DNA of 64,000 bases from Stenotrophomonas bentonitica (GCF_013185915.1 NZ_JAAZUH010000001.1:1054001-1118000), one strand, 5' to 3'. Shown: positions 25,674-37,472, counted from the first letter of the stretch. Numbers and translations are program-made. Notes: generated from the letters alone by a model not told the origin.

Positions 25674-27182
25674 TTACAGCAGCTTGCTGGATGCGATCTG
25701 CATCGCCAGCTTTGCGATCGAGGGCTCCATCAGGTCGGTCAGCGGCTTGGGATACAGACCCAGCGCCAGCGTACCGACGGCGAACACGCCCAGCACCAGC
25801 CACTCACGGCCGTTGATGTCCTTCAGTTCGGCCACGTGCTTGTTGGCCACTTCACCGAAGAACACGCGCTTGTACAGCCACAGCGTGTAGGCGGCGGTGA
25901 TCACCAGGGTGGTCGCGGCGCCCAGCGCCAGCCACGGGTTCCGCTGGAAGCTGGCCATGATGATCATGAACTCGCCGACGAAACCGCTGGTGCCCGGCAG
26001 GCCCGCATTGGCCATGAAGAACAGCATGGCGAAGGTGGCGAACCACGGCATCACGTTGACCACGCCGCCGTAATCGGCGATGCGGCGGCTGTGCATGCGG
26101 TCGTACAGCACGCCCACGCAGGAGAACATCGCACCGGACACGAAGCCGTGCGAGACCATCTGCACCATGGCGCCCTGCAGGCCCAGGCGGGCGGCGTCGG
26201 CGTTGCCGGCGTCACGCACCAGCCACAGCGCGATGAAGGTACCCAGGGTGACGAAGCCCATGTGCGCGATCGACGAATAGGCGATCAGCTTCTTCATGTC
26301 GTCCTGGACCAGGGCGACCAGGCCGACGTAGATCACCGCGATCAGCGACAGCGCGATCACCAGCCAGGCCCAGTCGTGCGAGGCGTCCGGGACGATCGGC
26401 AGGTTGAAGCGCAGGAAACCGTAACCGCCGATCTTCAGCGCGATGGCGGCCAGGATTACCGAACCGGCGGTCGGCGCTTCGACGTGCGCGTCCGGCAGCC
26501 AGGTGTGCACCGGGAACATCGGCACCTTGACCGCGAAGGCGATCAGGAAGGCGAAGAAGATCCAGGTCTGCTCCTGGCTGGACAGCTGCAGCTGGTACAG
26601 GTCGGCCAGCTGGAAGCTGCCGCCCTTCAGGTACAGGTAGATCAGCGCCACCAGCATCAGCACCGAGCCGAGGAAGGTGTACAGGAAGAACTTCAGCGCG
26701 GCGTAGATGCGGCGCGGGCCGCCCCAGACACCGATGATCAGGAACATCGGTATCAGCATCGCTTCGAAGAACACGTAGAACAGCATCGCGTCCGTCGCGG
26801 CGAAGATGCCGACGGTGACGCCTTCCAGGATCAGGAAGGCCGCCACGTACTGGTTGACCCGCTTGTCGATGGCGCTCCAGGCGCCGATCAGCGCCAGCAC
26901 CGAGACCAGCGTGGTCAGCAGGATCAGCGCGATGGCGATGCCGTCCACGCCCAGGTTGTAGCCGATGTCGTAGGCCGGGATCCAGGCGCGGGTCTCGACG
27001 AACTGCAACGCGTCGTTGGACACGTCGTAGCCGCTGAGCAGCGACAGGCTGGCCACGAAGGTCAGCACCGCCACGCCCAGAGACGCCCAGCGGGCGGTCT
27101 GCGCATCACGGATGGCAAGGATCAGGGCACCGCCGAGGATCGGCAGCCAGATGAGAACACTGAGTAGAGGCCAGTTCGACAC
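25674..27182 (-). CDS. nuoM: NADH-quinone oxidoreductase subunit M
   Basis: This 502-residue antiporter-like membrane subunit has the family blocks YNLGVDGIAIALILLTTLVSVLALIG, FFAFLIAFAVKVPMFPVHTWLPDAHVEAPTAGSVILAAIALKIGGYGFLR and LIAYSSIAHMGFVTLG. The Glu of the early transmembrane helix (FYVFFEAMLIPMFL) and the Lys in AVKVP are the expected proton-path residues. It starts with GTG 23 bases after nuoL. Confidence 0.97.
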   Translation of the reverse strand: MSNWPLLSVLIWLPILGGALILAIRDAQTARWASLGVAVLTFVASLSLLSGYDVSNDALQFVETRAWIPAYDIGYNLGVDGIAIALILLTTLVSVLALIGAWSAIDKRVNQYVAAFLILEGVTVGIFAATDAMLFYVFFEAMLIPMFLIIGVWGGPRRIYAALKFFLYTFLGSVLMLVALIYLYLKGGSFQLADLYQLQLSSQEQTWIFFAFLIAFAVKVPMFPVHTWLPDAHVEAPTAGSVILAAIALKIGGYGFLRFNLPIVPDASHDWAWLVIALSLIAVIYVGLVALVQDDMKKLIAYSSIAHMGFVTLGTFIALWLVRDAGNADAARLGLQGAMVQMVSHGFVSGAMFSCVGVLYDRMHSRRIADYGGVVNVMPWFATFAMLFFMANAGLPGTSGFVGEFMIIMASFQRNPWLALGAATTLVITAAYTLWLYKRVFFGEVANKHVAELKDINGREWLVLGVFAVGTLALGLYPKPLTDLMEPSIAKLAMQIASSKLL

Positions 27183-27205
27183 GTCTTCTTATTCCGTACA
27201 GGTCA

Positions 27206-29404
27206 TCAACGCAGGTAATGCATCAGGACGCCCAGCAGGGCAATCAGGCCGATGATCATCGCGAAGGCGTAGTGATAGAGGAAACCGGATTGGGTGCGAC
27301 GCAGCAGGTTGGCGGCCAGGTCGATCAGGCGCGCCGAACCGTTGACCACCACACCATCGACGATGTTCGTGTCGATCGCGCGCGAAACCTTGCCCAGCTT
27401 GACGCCGCCACCGGCGAAGCCGCCGATCCACAGCTTGTCGAACCCGTACTTGTTTTCCAGCACCGAGACCAGCGGCGCAAAGGTCTTGCGCGCACGGGTC
27501 GCCAGTTCCGGCTTCCACAGGTAGAACAGCACCGCCAGCAGGAAGCCGGCCACGGTCAGGAAGAACGCCGGGGCCATCATGCCGTGCAGGGCGAACGCGA
27601 CCGGACCGTGGAACTCTTCAGCCAGGGCGCCAATGGTGTTGCGCGCCGGGTCATAGAAGTCGACCACGCCGGTGAAGAACGAATGCACCTGGCCCGGAAT
27701 CGCATGCTCGGCATGGTGGCCGGCCCAGTCGGTGCCGTACAGCATCGGACCGATGCTGAAGAAACCCACGAGGATCGACGGGATTGCCAGCAGGATCAGC
27801 GGCAGGGTGACCACCCACGGGGTTTCGTGCGGCTCATGCGGACCGTGGCCATGGCCGTGGTCGTCATGGTGCGCGTCGCCATGGTGGGCGTCGGCATGGT
27901 GTGCATCGGCAGCATGGTGGTCGTCATGGCCGTGGCCATGCGCGTCATCGTGGTGCGCGTCGCGGAAGCGTTCCTTGCCATGGAAGGTCAGGAACAGCAG
28001 GCGGAAGCTGTAGAAGCTGGTGACGATCACGCCACCCAGCACCGCCCAGTACCCGTAGGTCGCCACCCAGCTCGAGGAGACGTGCGCGTGGTGCTGCGCC
28101 GCTTCGATGATGGTGTCCTTGGAGTAGAAGCCGGAGAAGAACGGGGTACCGACCAGGGCCAGCGTACCGATCCACATGGTGATGAAGGTGATCGGCATGT
28201 ACTTGCGCAGGCCGCCCATCTTGCGCATGTCCTGCTCGTGGTGCATGGCGATGATCACCGAGCCCGCGCCGAGGAACAGCAGCGCCTTGAAGAAGGCGTG
28301 GGTCATCAGGTGGAACACGGCCGCCGAGTAAGCCGACACACCCAGCGCCACGGTCATGTAACCCAGCTGCGACAGCGTGGAGTACGCGACGACGCGCTTG
28401 ATGTCGTTCTGCACGATGCCGATCAGGCCGGTGAAGAACGCGGTGGTGGCACCGATGAACAGCACGAAGTTCAGCGCGGTCTGCGACAGCTCGAACAGCG
28501 GCGACATGCGGGTGACCATGAAGATGCCCGCGGTGACCATGGTCGCGGCGTGGATCAGTGCCGAGATCGGGGTCGGGCCTTCCATCGAGTCCGGCAGCCA
28601 GACGTGCAGCGGCACCTGGGCCGACTTGCCCATCGCGCCGATGAACAGGCAAATGCAGATGATGGTGGCGATCGACCAGATCACCGGCTCGCTCATCAGC
28701 TGGATGTTCTGGCCGAACAGGGTCAGCGAACCCGACCAGACCTGCAGCTGCGCTTCCGGGTGGGCCAGGATCGAGGCATTGGCGAACACGGTGGCGTAGT
28801 CCAGGGTGCCGAACACCCACAGCACGCCGGCGATGCCGAGGATGAAGCCGAAGTCGCCGACGCGGTTGACCAGGAACGCCTTCATGTTGGCGAAGATCGC
28901 GGTCGGACGCTTGAACCAGAAGCCGATCAGCAGGTACGAGACGAGGCCCACCGCTTCCCAGCCGAAGAACAGCTGCAGGAAGTTGTTGCTCATCACCAGG
29001 GTGAGCATCGAGAAGGTGAACAGCGAGATGTAGCTGAAGAAGCGCTGGTAGCCCGGGTCGTCCTGCATGTACCCGATGGTGTACACGTGGACCAGGAACG
29101 ACACGAAGGTCACCACCACCATCATCATGGCGGTGAGCTTGTCGATCATGAAACCGACATGCGCCGAGTAACGGCCGACTTCAAAGAAGGTGTAGACGTT
29201 TTCGTTGAACGGCTGCGCGCCGCCCCACAGCAGCTGGTAGAACACATAGCTGGACAGCACGCAGCTGACCGCGACACCGAGGATGGTGACGGTCTGGGCG
29301 CCGAGGCGACCCACCTGGCGACCGAACAGGCCGGCGATGATGCTGCCGAGCAGTGGCGCAAGCACCACGGCGATCAACAGACTCTTGGAGAGAGTAATTT
29401 CCAT
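27206..29404 (-). CDS. nuoL: NADH-quinone oxidoreductase subunit L, with His-rich insertion
   Basis: This 732-residue distal pump subunit is clearly longer than the E. coli protein (613). The core blocks are normal: FFGWEAVGLVSYLLIGFW, AQVPLHVWLPDSMEGPTPISALIHAATMVTAGIF, VVAYSTLSQLGYMTVALG, the long amphipathic helix and C-terminal membrane helix. Extra length lies at about 480-528, a loop with 18 His among 46 residues mixed with Asp (DAHHDDAHGHGHDDHH…). This would sit in a hydrophilic loop and could bind metal ions. It is 7 bases from nuoK. Confidence 0.96.
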   Translation of the reverse strand: MEITLSKSLLIAVVLAPLLGSIIAGLFGRQVGRLGAQTVTILGVAVSCVLSSYVFYQLLWGGAQPFNENVYTFFEVGRYSAHVGFMIDKLTAMMMVVVTFVSFLVHVYTIGYMQDDPGYQRFFSYISLFTFSMLTLVMSNNFLQLFFGWEAVGLVSYLLIGFWFKRPTAIFANMKAFLVNRVGDFGFILGIAGVLWVFGTLDYATVFANASILAHPEAQLQVWSGSLTLFGQNIQLMSEPVIWSIATIICICLFIGAMGKSAQVPLHVWLPDSMEGPTPISALIHAATMVTAGIFMVTRMSPLFELSQTALNFVLFIGATTAFFTGLIGIVQNDIKRVVAYSTLSQLGYMTVALGVSAYSAAVFHLMTHAFFKALLFLGAGSVIIAMHHEQDMRKMGGLRKYMPITFITMWIGTLALVGTPFFSGFYSKDTIIEAAQHHAHVSSSWVATYGYWAVLGGVIVTSFYSFRLLFLTFHGKERFRDAHHDDAHGHGHDDHHAADAHHADAHHGDAHHDDHGHGHGPHEPHETPWVVTLPLILLAIPSILVGFFSIGPMLYGTDWAGHHAEHAIPGQVHSFFTGVVDFYDPARNTIGALAEEFHGPVAFALHGMMAPAFFLTVAGFLLAVLFYLWKPELATRARKTFAPLVSVLENKYGFDKLWIGGFAGGGVKLGKVSRAIDTNIVDGVVVNGSARLIDLAANLLRRTQSGFLYHYAFAMIIGLIALLGVLMHYLR

Positions 29405-29411
29405 CTACGGA

Positions 29412-29717
29412 TCAGCCCTTCAGCGAATCGACTTCGCCGACATTGATGGTGCGGCGGGTACGGAACAGGGTTACCAGGATCGCGAGGCCGATCGCGGCCT
29501 CGGCCGCGGCCACGGTCAGGATGAAGAACACGAACAGCTGGCCGGCCGTGTCGCCCATCTCACGCGAGAACCCGACGAAGTTGATGTTCACCGAGAGCAG
29601 CATCAGTTCGATGGACATCAACAGCACGATGATGTTCTTGCGGTTGAGGAAGATGCCGGCAAGGCTGATGCAGAACAGCAGCGCGCCAAGGGCCAGGATA
29701 TGACCAAGGGTGATCAC
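29412..29717 (-). CDS. nuoK: NADH-quinone oxidoreductase subunit K
   Basis: This 101-residue subunit has three membrane helices and the conserved Glu residues of the MrpC-like proton path ([17 protein letters not shown] and [13 protein letters not shown]). The GTG start overlaps the nuoJ stop (GTGA). Confidence 0.97.
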   Translation of the reverse strand: MITLGHILALGALLFCISLAGIFLNRKNIIVLLMSIELMLLSVNINFVGFSREMGDTAGQLFVFFILTVAAAEAAIGLAILVTLFRTRRTINVGEVDSLKG

Positions 29718-30373
29718 GGGGCGGCCTCCTCGTTGCTGGACGGCTTGGTAAGGGTGTGAACCACCGGCTTTTCGGCATCCATCTTGACCACGCGCAGGCG
29801 GTCATGGCCCTTGACCATGGTCTGCTCGGACGGGTTCTGGGTCTTCAGGCCGGTGCGGCGACGCAGCGTCAGCATGACGGCGGCGACCACGGCCACGGTC
29901 AGGATGACGGCGGCGAACTCGAACGGCAGCAGGTATTCGGTGAACAGGCTGCGTGCCAGCCAGGTGATGTTGGAGCTGTCGGCGGCGAGCGCGGCGGCGT
30001 TGTCGGCCGGCAGCGGGTTGACCGCCCTGCCCTTCACGCCGATCAGGATCAGCATCTGCACCAGCATGGTGACCGCGACCACCAGGCCCAGCGGCAGGTA
30101 ACGCACCCAGCCTTCGCGCAGGTTCGAGGCGTCGATGTCCAGCATCATCACCACGAACAGGAACAGCACCATCACCGCGCCGACATAGACCAGCACCAGC
30201 GCCACGCCGAGGAACTCAGCCCCGACCAGGATCCAGATGCAGGCCACCGAGAAGAAGGTCAGGATCAGGCACAGCACGGCATACACCGGATTGCGCACGC
30301 TGATCACCGCCGCGGCGGAAATGCCCGCCACGATGGAGAAGACCCAGAAGAAGATATTTACCCAATCCATCAT
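29714..30373 (-). CDS. nuoJ: NADH-quinone oxidoreductase subunit J
   Basis: The 219-residue membrane subunit has five helices; the core motif [30 protein letters not shown] contains the pi-bulge helix that changes shape during the catalytic cycle. The C-terminal tail is hydrophilic ([20 protein letters not shown]). It follows nuoI by 5 bases. A second ATG one codon later is equally possible as start. Confidence 0.96.
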   Translation of the reverse strand: MMDWVNIFFWVFSIVAGISAAAVISVRNPVYAVLCLILTFFSVACIWILVGAEFLGVALVLVYVGAVMVLFLFVVMMLDIDASNLREGWVRYLPLGLVVAVTMLVQMLILIGVKGRAVNPLPADNAAALAADSSNITWLARSLFTEYLLPFEFAAVILTVAVVAAVMLTLRRRTGLKTQNPSEQTMVKGHDRLRVVKMDAEKPVVHTLTKPSSNEEAAP

Positions 30374-30378
30374 GGACC

Positions 30379-30867
30379 TCAGCGGAAAGCGGCGTCGGCG
30401 GCGCGACGCTCGGCGATTTCGGCTTCAAGCCGATCACCGAGGGCCAGCAGCTGCGGCTTGGTAACGATGTTTTCGCCACGCTTCTCGAAGTGGTACTCGA
30501 GGATGTGCGTCTCGACGATCGAGTCCACCGGGCAGCTTTCTTCGCAGAAGCCGCAGAAGATGCACTTGAACAGGTCGATGTCGTAGCGGGTGGTACGGCG
30601 GGTGCCGTCTTCGCGCTTGGCCGAGTCGATGGTGATCGCCAGCGCCGGGCACACCGCTTCGCACAGCTTGCAGGCGATGCAGCGTTCTTCGCCGTTGGGG
30701 TAACGGCGCAGCGCGTGCAGGCCGCGGAAGCGCGGCGACTGCGGGAACTTCTCCATCGGGTACATCAGCGTGTACTTCGGCTTGAAAGTGTACTTGAGGG
30801 TCAGCCACAGGCCCCCGAGCAGCTCAAGCAGCAGCAGGCTTTTGAAGTAATGGGTAATTCGATTCAT
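30379..30867 (-). CDS. nuoI: NADH-quinone oxidoreductase subunit I (two 4Fe-4S clusters)
   Basis: The 162-residue peripheral subunit carries two 4Fe-4S motifs, [12 protein letters not shown] and [12 protein letters not shown], holding clusters N6a and N6b on the electron path to NuoB. An N-terminal amphipathic helix ([23 protein letters not shown]) anchors it to the membrane. I chose the ATG at 30867; a GTG one codon upstream is also possible. Confidence 0.97.
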   Translation of the reverse strand: MNRITHYFKSLLLLELLGGLWLTLKYTFKPKYTLMYPMEKFPQSPRFRGLHALRRYPNGEERCIACKLCEAVCPALAITIDSAKREDGTRRTTRYDIDLFKCIFCGFCEESCPVDSIVETHILEYHFEKRGENIVTKPQLLALGDRLEAEIAERRAADAAFR

Positions 30868-30870
30868 CAC

Positions 30871-31962
30871 TTAGACGCCCTTCTGGATCACGCCGTAGAA
30901 CACCATCAACGCCGTCACAGCAATCCACGCGATGGTGAGCGGGATGAAGACCTTCCAGCCCAGACGCATGATCTGGTCATAACGGAAGCGCGGGAAGCTG
31001 GCACGGAACCAGATGTAGGCGCTGGCGAAGAAGAACACCTTCAGCAGCAGCCACGGGGCGCCGCCCTTCCAGATCCAGTCGATCCACGGCGAGATGTCCG
31101 CCGTGATCCAGCCCTGGAACGGGCTCAGCCAGCCGCCGAGGAAGAAGATCGAGATCAGGAAGCTGATCAGGATCATGTTGGCGTATTCGGCCAGGAAGAA
31201 CAGCGCGAACGCTCCACCGGAGTACTCGACCATGTGGCCGGCGACGATTTCCGATTCGCCTTCCACCACGTCGAACGGCGCGCGGTTGGTTTCGGCCACG
31301 CCGGACACCCAGTACACGACGAACAGCGGGAACAGCGGGATCAGGAACCAGTCGAAGAAGCCGGAGTTGCCGGCCTGCGCCATCACGATGCTGCTCAGGT
31401 TCAGGCTGCCCGCCGCGATCATCACGCCGACCAGGGCGAAGCCCATGGCGATTTCGTAGCTGATCATCTGCGCCGAGGCGCGCATGGCACCGAGGAACGC
31501 GTACTTGGAGTTGGATGCCCAACCGGCCAGGATGATGCCGTACACGCCCAGCGAGGTCATCGCCAGCAGGTACAGCAGGCCGGCGTTGGCATTGGACAGC
31601 ACCAGCTGCGCGTCGAACGGCACCACCGACCAGGCCGCGAAGGCCGGTGCCAGGGTGATCAGCGGCGCCAGCACGAACATCGCCTTGTGCGAGCTCGCCG
31701 GCTGGATGATCTCCTTGAACAGCAGCTTGAAGACGTCGGCGAAGGCCTGGAAGATGCCCATGCCCACGTACATCGGGCCGTGGCGGACGTGCATCCAGCC
31801 GATCAGCTTGCGTTCCCAGACCACGAAGAAGGCCACCGCGATGATCACCGGCATGGCGATCACCAGGATCTTCAGCACGATCCACAGCAGCGCGCCGATT
31901 TCACCCAGGCCCAGCAGCCACTGGTGAAGCGGGTCGACCGCGTTAATCAGCAACTCGTTCAT
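30871..31962 (-). CDS. nuoH: NADH-quinone oxidoreductase subunit H
   Basis: This 363-residue membrane subunit forms part of the quinone chamber at the junction of the two arms. Conserved blocks are [47 protein letters not shown] and [20 protein letters not shown](H), with the charged loop between helices 5 and 6. The ATG overlaps the nuoG stop (ATGA). Confidence 0.97.
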   Translation of the reverse strand: MNELLINAVDPLHQWLLGLGEIGALLWIVLKILVIAMPVIIAVAFFVVWERKLIGWMHVRHGPMYVGMGIFQAFADVFKLLFKEIIQPASSHKAMFVLAPLITLAPAFAAWSVVPFDAQLVLSNANAGLLYLLAMTSLGVYGIILAGWASNSKYAFLGAMRASAQMISYEIAMGFALVGVMIAAGSLNLSSIVMAQAGNSGFFDWFLIPLFPLFVVYWVSGVAETNRAPFDVVEGESEIVAGHMVEYSGGAFALFFLAEYANMILISFLISIFFLGGWLSPFQGWITADISPWIDWIWKGGAPWLLLKVFFFASAYIWFRASFPRFRYDQIMRLGWKVFIPLTIAWIAVTALMVFYGVIQKGV

Positions 31963-34202
31963 GCAGCCACCACCGTTACGCGTGCGGCACCCAGCGGTGC
32001 GGTTGCACCGTGGCCCGATTCAATCCAGACCGAACCCGCGGCGACGCGGGCGTCGACCACCACCGGCAGGGTGGCCTTGCCGGCATCGGTGCCGACCTTG
32101 GCCATCTGCCCTTCGACCAGCTGCAGGCGGGCGGCGTCATCGCTGTTGAGCACGATGCGCGGCGCGACGTTGAGCGGGTGCGACTGCAGCGCCTGGGCGC
32201 GACGGACCACCGCGTCGGTGCGGTAGATCGCAGCGGTGGACGCCACTTCCAGGCCTTCGCCGGCCACCGGCGTTGCCGCCGAAGTGGAGACGTTGACGGA
32301 CACCGGGGCCAGGCTGGCACGCAGGCCGGCCAGGTCGGTGAATTCGAAACCGGCCAGGGCCAGCTCGCCACCCAGCGCACGCAGCACGCGCCAGCCTTCA
32401 CGGGCTTCGCCCGGCAGCTTGCCGCCGGCACGTGCCGACTGCTCGCGACCGTCAAGGTTGGTCAGGGTGGCGTCGATTTCCGGCAGCGCACCGATCGGCA
32501 GGATCACGTCGGCCACGTCGCGGGTCGAGGCGCAGGCGAACTGGCTGAAGGCCACCACCTGCGCACCAGCCAGCGCCTTGCGGGCGGCGGCAGTGTCGGC
32601 GAAGTCCAGGCCCGGCTCGATGCCGTACAGGGCATAGGCCTTGCGCGGCTGGGCCAGCATGGCGTTGACGTCCTTGCCGGCCGGCAGCACGCCGGCGCGG
32701 GACAGGCCCACGGCATTGGCGCCCTGCGGAATGCGGCACAGCTTGGCACCGGTTGCAGCAGCGAAATCACGCGCGGCGGCGCGGATCGCGGCGGCCTGCG
32801 GGTGGTTTTCGGCGATGCCACCGACGATCAGCACGGCGTTGCCGGTGACCGCCTGGCGCAGCTCGGCGTTGCCGAGTGCGTCGACGAACTTCGACGGTGC
32901 CACGATCTGCTTGCCGGCCAGCTTGAACGCGAAGTCGAAGTCGACCGGGTTGATCGCGTGGATCTTCGCGTTGCGGGTGGTCTGCGCCTTGCGCAGGCGG
33001 GCGTGCAGCAGCGGCAGTTCGTGCCGGATGTTGCTGCCCAGCACCACGATGGTGTCGGCCGCTTCGATCTCGGCCAGCGACAGGCCGAACACTTTGGCCG
33101 TCGCGGCGTCGGAGAAATCGCGGTTCTGGATGCGGTGGTCGATGTTGCCGGTGCCCAGGCCGGAAGCAAGACGGGCCAGCAGTGCGCCCTCCTCGTTCGA
33201 GGCCGACGGGTGCACCAGCACGCCGAGGTCGTCACCCTTGTTGGCAGCCAGGATGTCCTTGGCGGCGGCCAGGCCTTCGGCCCAGCTCACTTCCTGCCAT
33301 TCGCCATTGACCTTGCGCAGCGGCTTGACCGCGCGGTCGGCGCTGTACAGACCCTGGTGCGAATAACGGTCGCGGTCGGACAGCCAGCATTCGTTGACCA
33401 GCTCGTTGTCGCGCGGCACCGAGCGCAGCACTTCGCCGCGGCGCACGTGCAGGAACAGGTTCGAGCCCATCGCGTCGTGGTAACCCAGCGACTCGCGTGC
33501 GGTCAGTTCCCACGGACGGGCGCGGAACTGGAACACCTTGTTGGTCAGCGCGCCGACCGGGCACACGTCGACCACGTTGCCCGAGAGCTCGGTGGTCAGC
33601 GGCTTGCCGTCGTAGGTGCCGATCTGCAGGTTTTCACCGCGGTACATGCCACCCAGTTCATAGGTACCGGCGACGTCGGCGGTGAAGCGGACGCAGCGGG
33701 TGCACTGGATGCAGCGGGTCATTTCGGTGGCGACCAGCGGACCGATGTCCTCGTCGGGCACCACGCGCTTGCGCTCGTTGAAGCGGCTCACCGAACGGCC
33801 GTAGCCGAGCGAGACGTCCTGCAGTTCGCATTCGCCGCCCTGGTCGCAGATCGGGCAGTCCAGCGGATGGTTGATGAGCAGGAACTCCATCACCGAACGC
33901 TGGAACTTGAGTGCCTTCTCGCTGCGGGTGGCGACCTTCATGCCGTCCATCACCGGAGTGGCGCAGGCCGGCGCCGGCTTGGGCGACTTTTCAACGTCGA
34001 CCAGGCACATGCGGCAGTTGGCCGCGATCGGCAGCTTCTCGTGGTAGCAGAAGCGCGGGATCGGAATGCCGGCCTTGTCGGCGGCCTGGATGATCATCGA
34101 GCCCTTGGGCACGACCAGGGACTGGCCGTCGATCTCGACGGTCACATGCCCTTCCGGCACGATCGCCGGGGTGCCACCAGGGTTGTTGGGTTGCGCGCTC
34201 AT
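31959..34202 (-). CDS. nuoG: NADH-quinone oxidoreductase subunit G
   Basis: This 747-residue subunit carries the N1b ([29 protein letters not shown]), N5 ([18 protein letters not shown], with the His ligand) and N4 ([16 protein letters not shown]) clusters in the first 230 residues. The rest is a molybdopterin-oxidoreductase-like domain. The start at 34202 ([18 protein letters not shown]) overlaps the end of nuoF (ATGA). The extra E. coli-type N7 cluster motif is not evident. Confidence 0.96.
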   Translation of the reverse strand: MSAQPNNPGGTPAIVPEGHVTVEIDGQSLVVPKGSMIIQAADKAGIPIPRFCYHEKLPIAANCRMCLVDVEKSPKPAPACATPVMDGMKVATRSEKALKFQRSVMEFLLINHPLDCPICDQGGECELQDVSLGYGRSVSRFNERKRVVPDEDIGPLVATEMTRCIQCTRCVRFTADVAGTYELGGMYRGENLQIGTYDGKPLTTELSGNVVDVCPVGALTNKVFQFRARPWELTARESLGYHDAMGSNLFLHVRRGEVLRSVPRDNELVNECWLSDRDRYSHQGLYSADRAVKPLRKVNGEWQEVSWAEGLAAAKDILAANKGDDLGVLVHPSASNEEGALLARLASGLGTGNIDHRIQNRDFSDAATAKVFGLSLAEIEAADTIVVLGSNIRHELPLLHARLRKAQTTRNAKIHAINPVDFDFAFKLAGKQIVAPSKFVDALGNAELRQAVTGNAVLIVGGIAENHPQAAAIRAAARDFAAATGAKLCRIPQGANAVGLSRAGVLPAGKDVNAMLAQPRKAYALYGIEPGLDFADTAAARKALAGAQVVAFSQFACASTRDVADVILPIGALPEIDATLTNLDGREQSARAGGKLPGEAREGWRVLRALGGELALAGFEFTDLAGLRASLAPVSVNVSTSAATPVAGEGLEVASTAAIYRTDAVVRRAQALQSHPLNVAPRIVLNSDDAARLQLVEGQMAKVGTDAGKATLPVVVDARVAAGSVWIESGHGATAPLGAARVTVVAA

Positions 34203-35539
34203 GCGGCGGCTGCCTCCACCTTCTTGCCGTCGACCATCGAATGACCGTTGACGATGTAGTACTCGAATTCGTCCCAGAACTGGCGCAGGAAGCCCTGGAT
34301 GGGCCATGCCGCCGCTTCACCGAACGCACAGATGGTGTGGCCTTCGATCTGGCCGGCCACCGCCTTCAACTGGTGCAGGTCTTCCATGGTCGCCTTGCCG
34401 GCGACGATGCGCTCGAGCACGCGGTGCATCCAGCCGGTGCCTTCACGGCACGGGGTGCACTGGCCACAGGATTCCTTGTGGAAGAACTGCGAGATGCGGC
34501 AGGCGAACTTGACGCAGCAGACGCTGTCGTCCAGCACCACGATGGCACCCGACCCCAGGCCGGTGCCCAGGGCACGCAGGGTGTCGTAGTCCATCTGCAG
34601 GCCCTTGAGTTCTTCGGCCTTCAGCACCGGCATCGAGACGCCGCCCGGCACCGCGCCCTTCAGGGTGCGACCCGGCTTCAGGCCGCCGGCCATTTCCAGC
34701 AGCTCGTCGAAAGTGGTGCCCAGCGGCACTTCGAAGTTGCCGCCCTGCTGCACGCAGCCGGAGACCGAGAAGATCTTCGGACCGCCGTTCTTGGTCAGGC
34801 TCAGGCCCTGGAACCACTCCGGACCATTGCGGATGATCGCCGGCACCGAGGCATAGGTCTCGGTGTTGTTGATCGTCGACGGCTTGCCGTACAGGCCGAA
34901 GTTGGCCGGGAACGGCGGCTTGTAGCGCGGCTGGCCCTTCTTGCCTTCCAGCGACTCCATCAGCGCGGTTTCTTCGCCGCAGATGTAGGCGCCGGCGCCC
35001 AGCGCGCCATAGATGTCGATGTCCACGCCGCTGCCAAGGATGTCCTTGCCCAGCCAGCCGTTCGCGTACGCGTCGGCCAGGGCCTGTTCGAAGTTCTCGA
35101 ACGGCTCGTGGTGGAATTCACCGCGCAGGTAGTTGTAGCCCACGGTGCTGCCGGTGGCGTAGCAGGCGATCGCCATGCCTTCCACCACCGAATGCGGGTT
35201 GTAGCGCAGGATGTCGCGGTCCTTGCAGGTGCCCGGCTCGGACTCGTCCGAGTTGCACAGGATGTACTTCTGCATGGTGCCCTTGGGCATGAAGGACCAC
35301 TTCAGGCCGGTCGGGAAGCCCGCGCCACCACGGCCGCGCAGGTTCGACTGCTTGACCATCTCGATGACCTGCTCCGGCGAGATCTTCTCTTCGAGGATCT
35401 TGCGCAGGGCGGCGTAGCCACCGGTCTTGAGGTAGTTTTCGTACGACCACGGGGTGTCGTAATGCAGGGTGGTGTAGACCACCTGGTGCGGCAGCGGTGC
35501 GGGACCGACGGGACCGGACGGTGCGTGATGATGTGCCAT
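34199..35539 (-). CDS. nuoF: NADH-quinone oxidoreductase subunit F (NADH/FMN binding)
   Basis: The 446-residue subunit oxidises NADH. FMN- and NADH-binding segments are [35 protein letters not shown] and [25 protein letters not shown], and the N3 cluster ligands are in [15 protein letters not shown] plus a later Cys in HTICAFG. An N-terminal His-rich start ([12 protein letters not shown]) is a local variant. It overlaps nuoG and follows nuoE by 3 bases. Confidence 0.97.
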   Translation of the reverse strand: MAHHHAPSGPVGPAPLPHQVVYTTLHYDTPWSYENYLKTGGYAALRKILEEKISPEQVIEMVKQSNLRGRGGAGFPTGLKWSFMPKGTMQKYILCNSDESEPGTCKDRDILRYNPHSVVEGMAIACYATGSTVGYNYLRGEFHHEPFENFEQALADAYANGWLGKDILGSGVDIDIYGALGAGAYICGEETALMESLEGKKGQPRYKPPFPANFGLYGKPSTINNTETYASVPAIIRNGPEWFQGLSLTKNGGPKIFSVSGCVQQGGNFEVPLGTTFDELLEMAGGLKPGRTLKGAVPGGVSMPVLKAEELKGLQMDYDTLRALGTGLGSGAIVVLDDSVCCVKFACRISQFFHKESCGQCTPCREGTGWMHRVLERIVAGKATMEDLHQLKAVAGQIEGHTICAFGEAAAWPIQGFLRQFWDEFEYYIVNGHSMVDGKKVEAAAA

Positions 35540-35542
35540 GTC

Positions 35543-36070
35543 TTACTCCAACCCGTCCAGCAGCTCGTCGACCTTCTCGACGGTCAGGCGCTCGTGGTAA
35601 TGGCCATTGATGACCATCATCGGCGCACCGGCGCAACCGGCCAGGCATTCTTCTTCACGCTTGAGGTAGATGCGGCCGTCGGCGGTGGACTGGCCAGTCT
35701 TGCAGCCGAGCTTCTTCTCGGCGTGCGCGACCAGGTCCTCGGCGCCGTTCAACCAGCAGCTGATGTTGGTGCAGAAGGCCACGTTGTGGCGGCCGACCTT
35801 CTCCAGCTCGAACATCGAGTAGAAGCTGGCAACCTCGTAGGCCCACACCGGCGGCAGGTCCAGGTACTTGGCGACGCCGGCGATCAGCTCGTCGGTCAGC
35901 CAGCCGGCATTCTGCTCCTGGGCAGCGTGCAGGCCCTGCAGCACCGCCGAACGCTTGCGGTCCGGCGGGAACTTGGACAGCCAGTGATCGATGTGTGCGC
36001 GCGTCTTGTCGCTCAACACCACCATCGGGTCGACGTCGCGCGCCGCCTCGAAATTACCCGTCGCCTTCAT
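35543..36070 (-). CDS. nuoE: NADH-quinone oxidoreductase subunit E
   Basis: The 175-residue thioredoxin-fold subunit holds the N1a 2Fe-2S cluster through four Cys in CTNISCWLNGAE and CLAGCAGAP. It pairs with NuoF in the NADH dehydrogenase module. It is separated from nuoD by 94 bases, the largest gap within the operon; I see no promoter there. Confidence 0.96.
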   Translation of the reverse strand: MKATGNFEAARDVDPMVVLSDKTRAHIDHWLSKFPPDRKRSAVLQGLHAAQEQNAGWLTDELIAGVAKYLDLPPVWAYEVASFYSMFELEKVGRHNVAFCTNISCWLNGAEDLVAHAEKKLGCKTGQSTADGRIYLKREEECLAGCAGAPMMVINGHYHERLTVEKVDELLDGLE

Positions 36071-36164
36071 CGGCCGACCCCTGCAAATACCAGAATATTG
36101 GGAACCAGAACCTGCAGCGCCGGCATCGGCCGGCGGGTGTCAGGCATCGTGCATGCGCTTGCCA

Positions 36165-37472
36165 TTACCGGTCCACCTCACCGAACACCAGGTCGTAGGT
36201 GCCGATCATGGCCACCACGTCGGCGAGCATGTGCCCGCGCACGACCGAGTCGATCGAGGACAGATGGGCGAAGCCCGGCGCGCGCAGGTGCACGCGGAAC
36301 GGCTTGTTGGCGCCATCGGACATCAGGTAGCAGCCGAACTCGCCCTTGGGCGCTTCGACCGCGGCATAGGTTTCGCCGGCCGGGACGCAGTAGCCTTCAC
36401 TGAACAGCTTGAAGTGATGGATCAGCGCTTCCATGTCGTCCTTCATGTCCTCGCGGCTGGGCGGCGCGACCTTGAAGTTCTTGACCATGACCGGGCCGGG
36501 GTTGGCACGCAGCCAGTCCACGCACTGCTTGATGATGCGGTTGGATTCGCGCATCTCGGCAACGCGGACCAGGTAACGGTCGTAGCAGTCGCCTTCCTTG
36601 CCGAGCGGGATGTCGAAATCGACGGCGTCGTACTTGGCGTACGGCTGCTTCTTGCGCAGGTCCCAGGCAATGCCCGAGCCGCGCAGCATCACGCCGGTCA
36701 TGCCCCAGGCATGCGCCAGTTCCGGGCTGACCACGCCGATGCCGACCGTACGCTGCTTCCAGATACGGTTGTCGGTGAGCAGGGTTTCGTACTCGTCGAC
36801 GCGCGACGGGAACTCCTTGGTGAAGTTCTCCAGGAAGTCCAGCAGCGAACCTTCGCGCGAGGCGTTGAGGTTCTTCAGGGCCTTGCCCTTGTGCCAGCGC
36901 GATTCCTTGTACTTCGGCATCTGGTCCGGCAGGTCGCGGTACACGCCGCCCGGACGGTAGTACGCCGCGTGCATGCGCGCGCCGCTGACCGCTTCGTAGC
37001 AGTCCATCAGCTCTTCGCGCTCGCGGAAGGCGTACAGCATCACCGCCATCGCGCCCAGGTCGAGCGCGTTGGAACCCAGCCACATCAGGTGGTTCAGGAT
37101 GCGGGTGATTTCGTCGAACATGGTGCGGATGTACTGGGCACGCTCGGGCGCTTCGATCCCCATCAGGGTTTCGATGGCGCGCACGTAGGCGTGCTCGTTG
37201 CACATCATGGACACGTAATCCAGGCGGTCCATGTAACCGATGGACTGGTTGAACGGCTTGGATTCGGCCAGCTTTTCGGTGCCACGGTGCAGCAACCCGA
37301 CGTGCGGGTCGGCACGCATGATGGTTTCGCCGTCCATTTCCAGGATCAGGCGCAGCACACCGTGCGCGGCCGGATGCTGGGGACCGAAGTTCATCGTGTA
37401 GTTGCGGATTTCCTGGCGCAGTTCGGCCGGGTTGCTCGCAAAGGCCTGGTGGGCTTGCTTGAACTCACTCAC
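36165..37472 (-). CDS. nuoD: NADH-quinone oxidoreductase subunit D
   Basis: This 435-residue subunit lines the quinone site. Conserved segments are [23 protein letters not shown] (quinone-site His), [30 protein letters not shown] and the C-terminal [43 protein letters not shown]. It starts with GTG in a GTGA overlap with nuoC. Confidence 0.97.
   Translation of the reverse strand: MSEFKQAHQAFASNPAELRQEIRNYTMNFGPQHPAAHGVLRLILEMDGETIMRADPHVGLLHRGTEKLAESKPFNQSIGYMDRLDYVSMMCNEHAYVRAIETLMGIEAPERAQYIRTMFDEITRILNHLMWLGSNALDLGAMAVMLYAFREREELMDCYEAVSGARMHAAYYRPGGVYRDLPDQMPKYKESRWHKGKALKNLNASREGSLLDFLENFTKEFPSRVDEYETLLTDNRIWKQRTVGIGVVSPELAHAWGMTGVMLRGSGIAWDLRKKQPYAKYDAVDFDIPLGKEGDCYDRYLVRVAEMRESNRIIKQCVDWLRANPGPVMVKNFKVAPPSREDMKDDMEALIHHFKLFSEGYCVPAGETYAAVEAPKGEFGCYLMSDGANKPFRVHLRAPGFAHLSSIDSVVRGHMLADVVAMIGTYDLVFGEVDR

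Noticed and set aside
27820..27966. CRISPR-like short repeats
   Set aside because: The periodicity comes from His/Asp/Ala codons of the NuoL loop; repeats are degenerate and without spacers.
24054..29446. Long plus-strand frames opposite nuoL, nuoM and nuoN
   Set aside because: Their products are rich in His, Gln and Arg without domains and mirror the codon pattern of the membrane proteins on the other strand.
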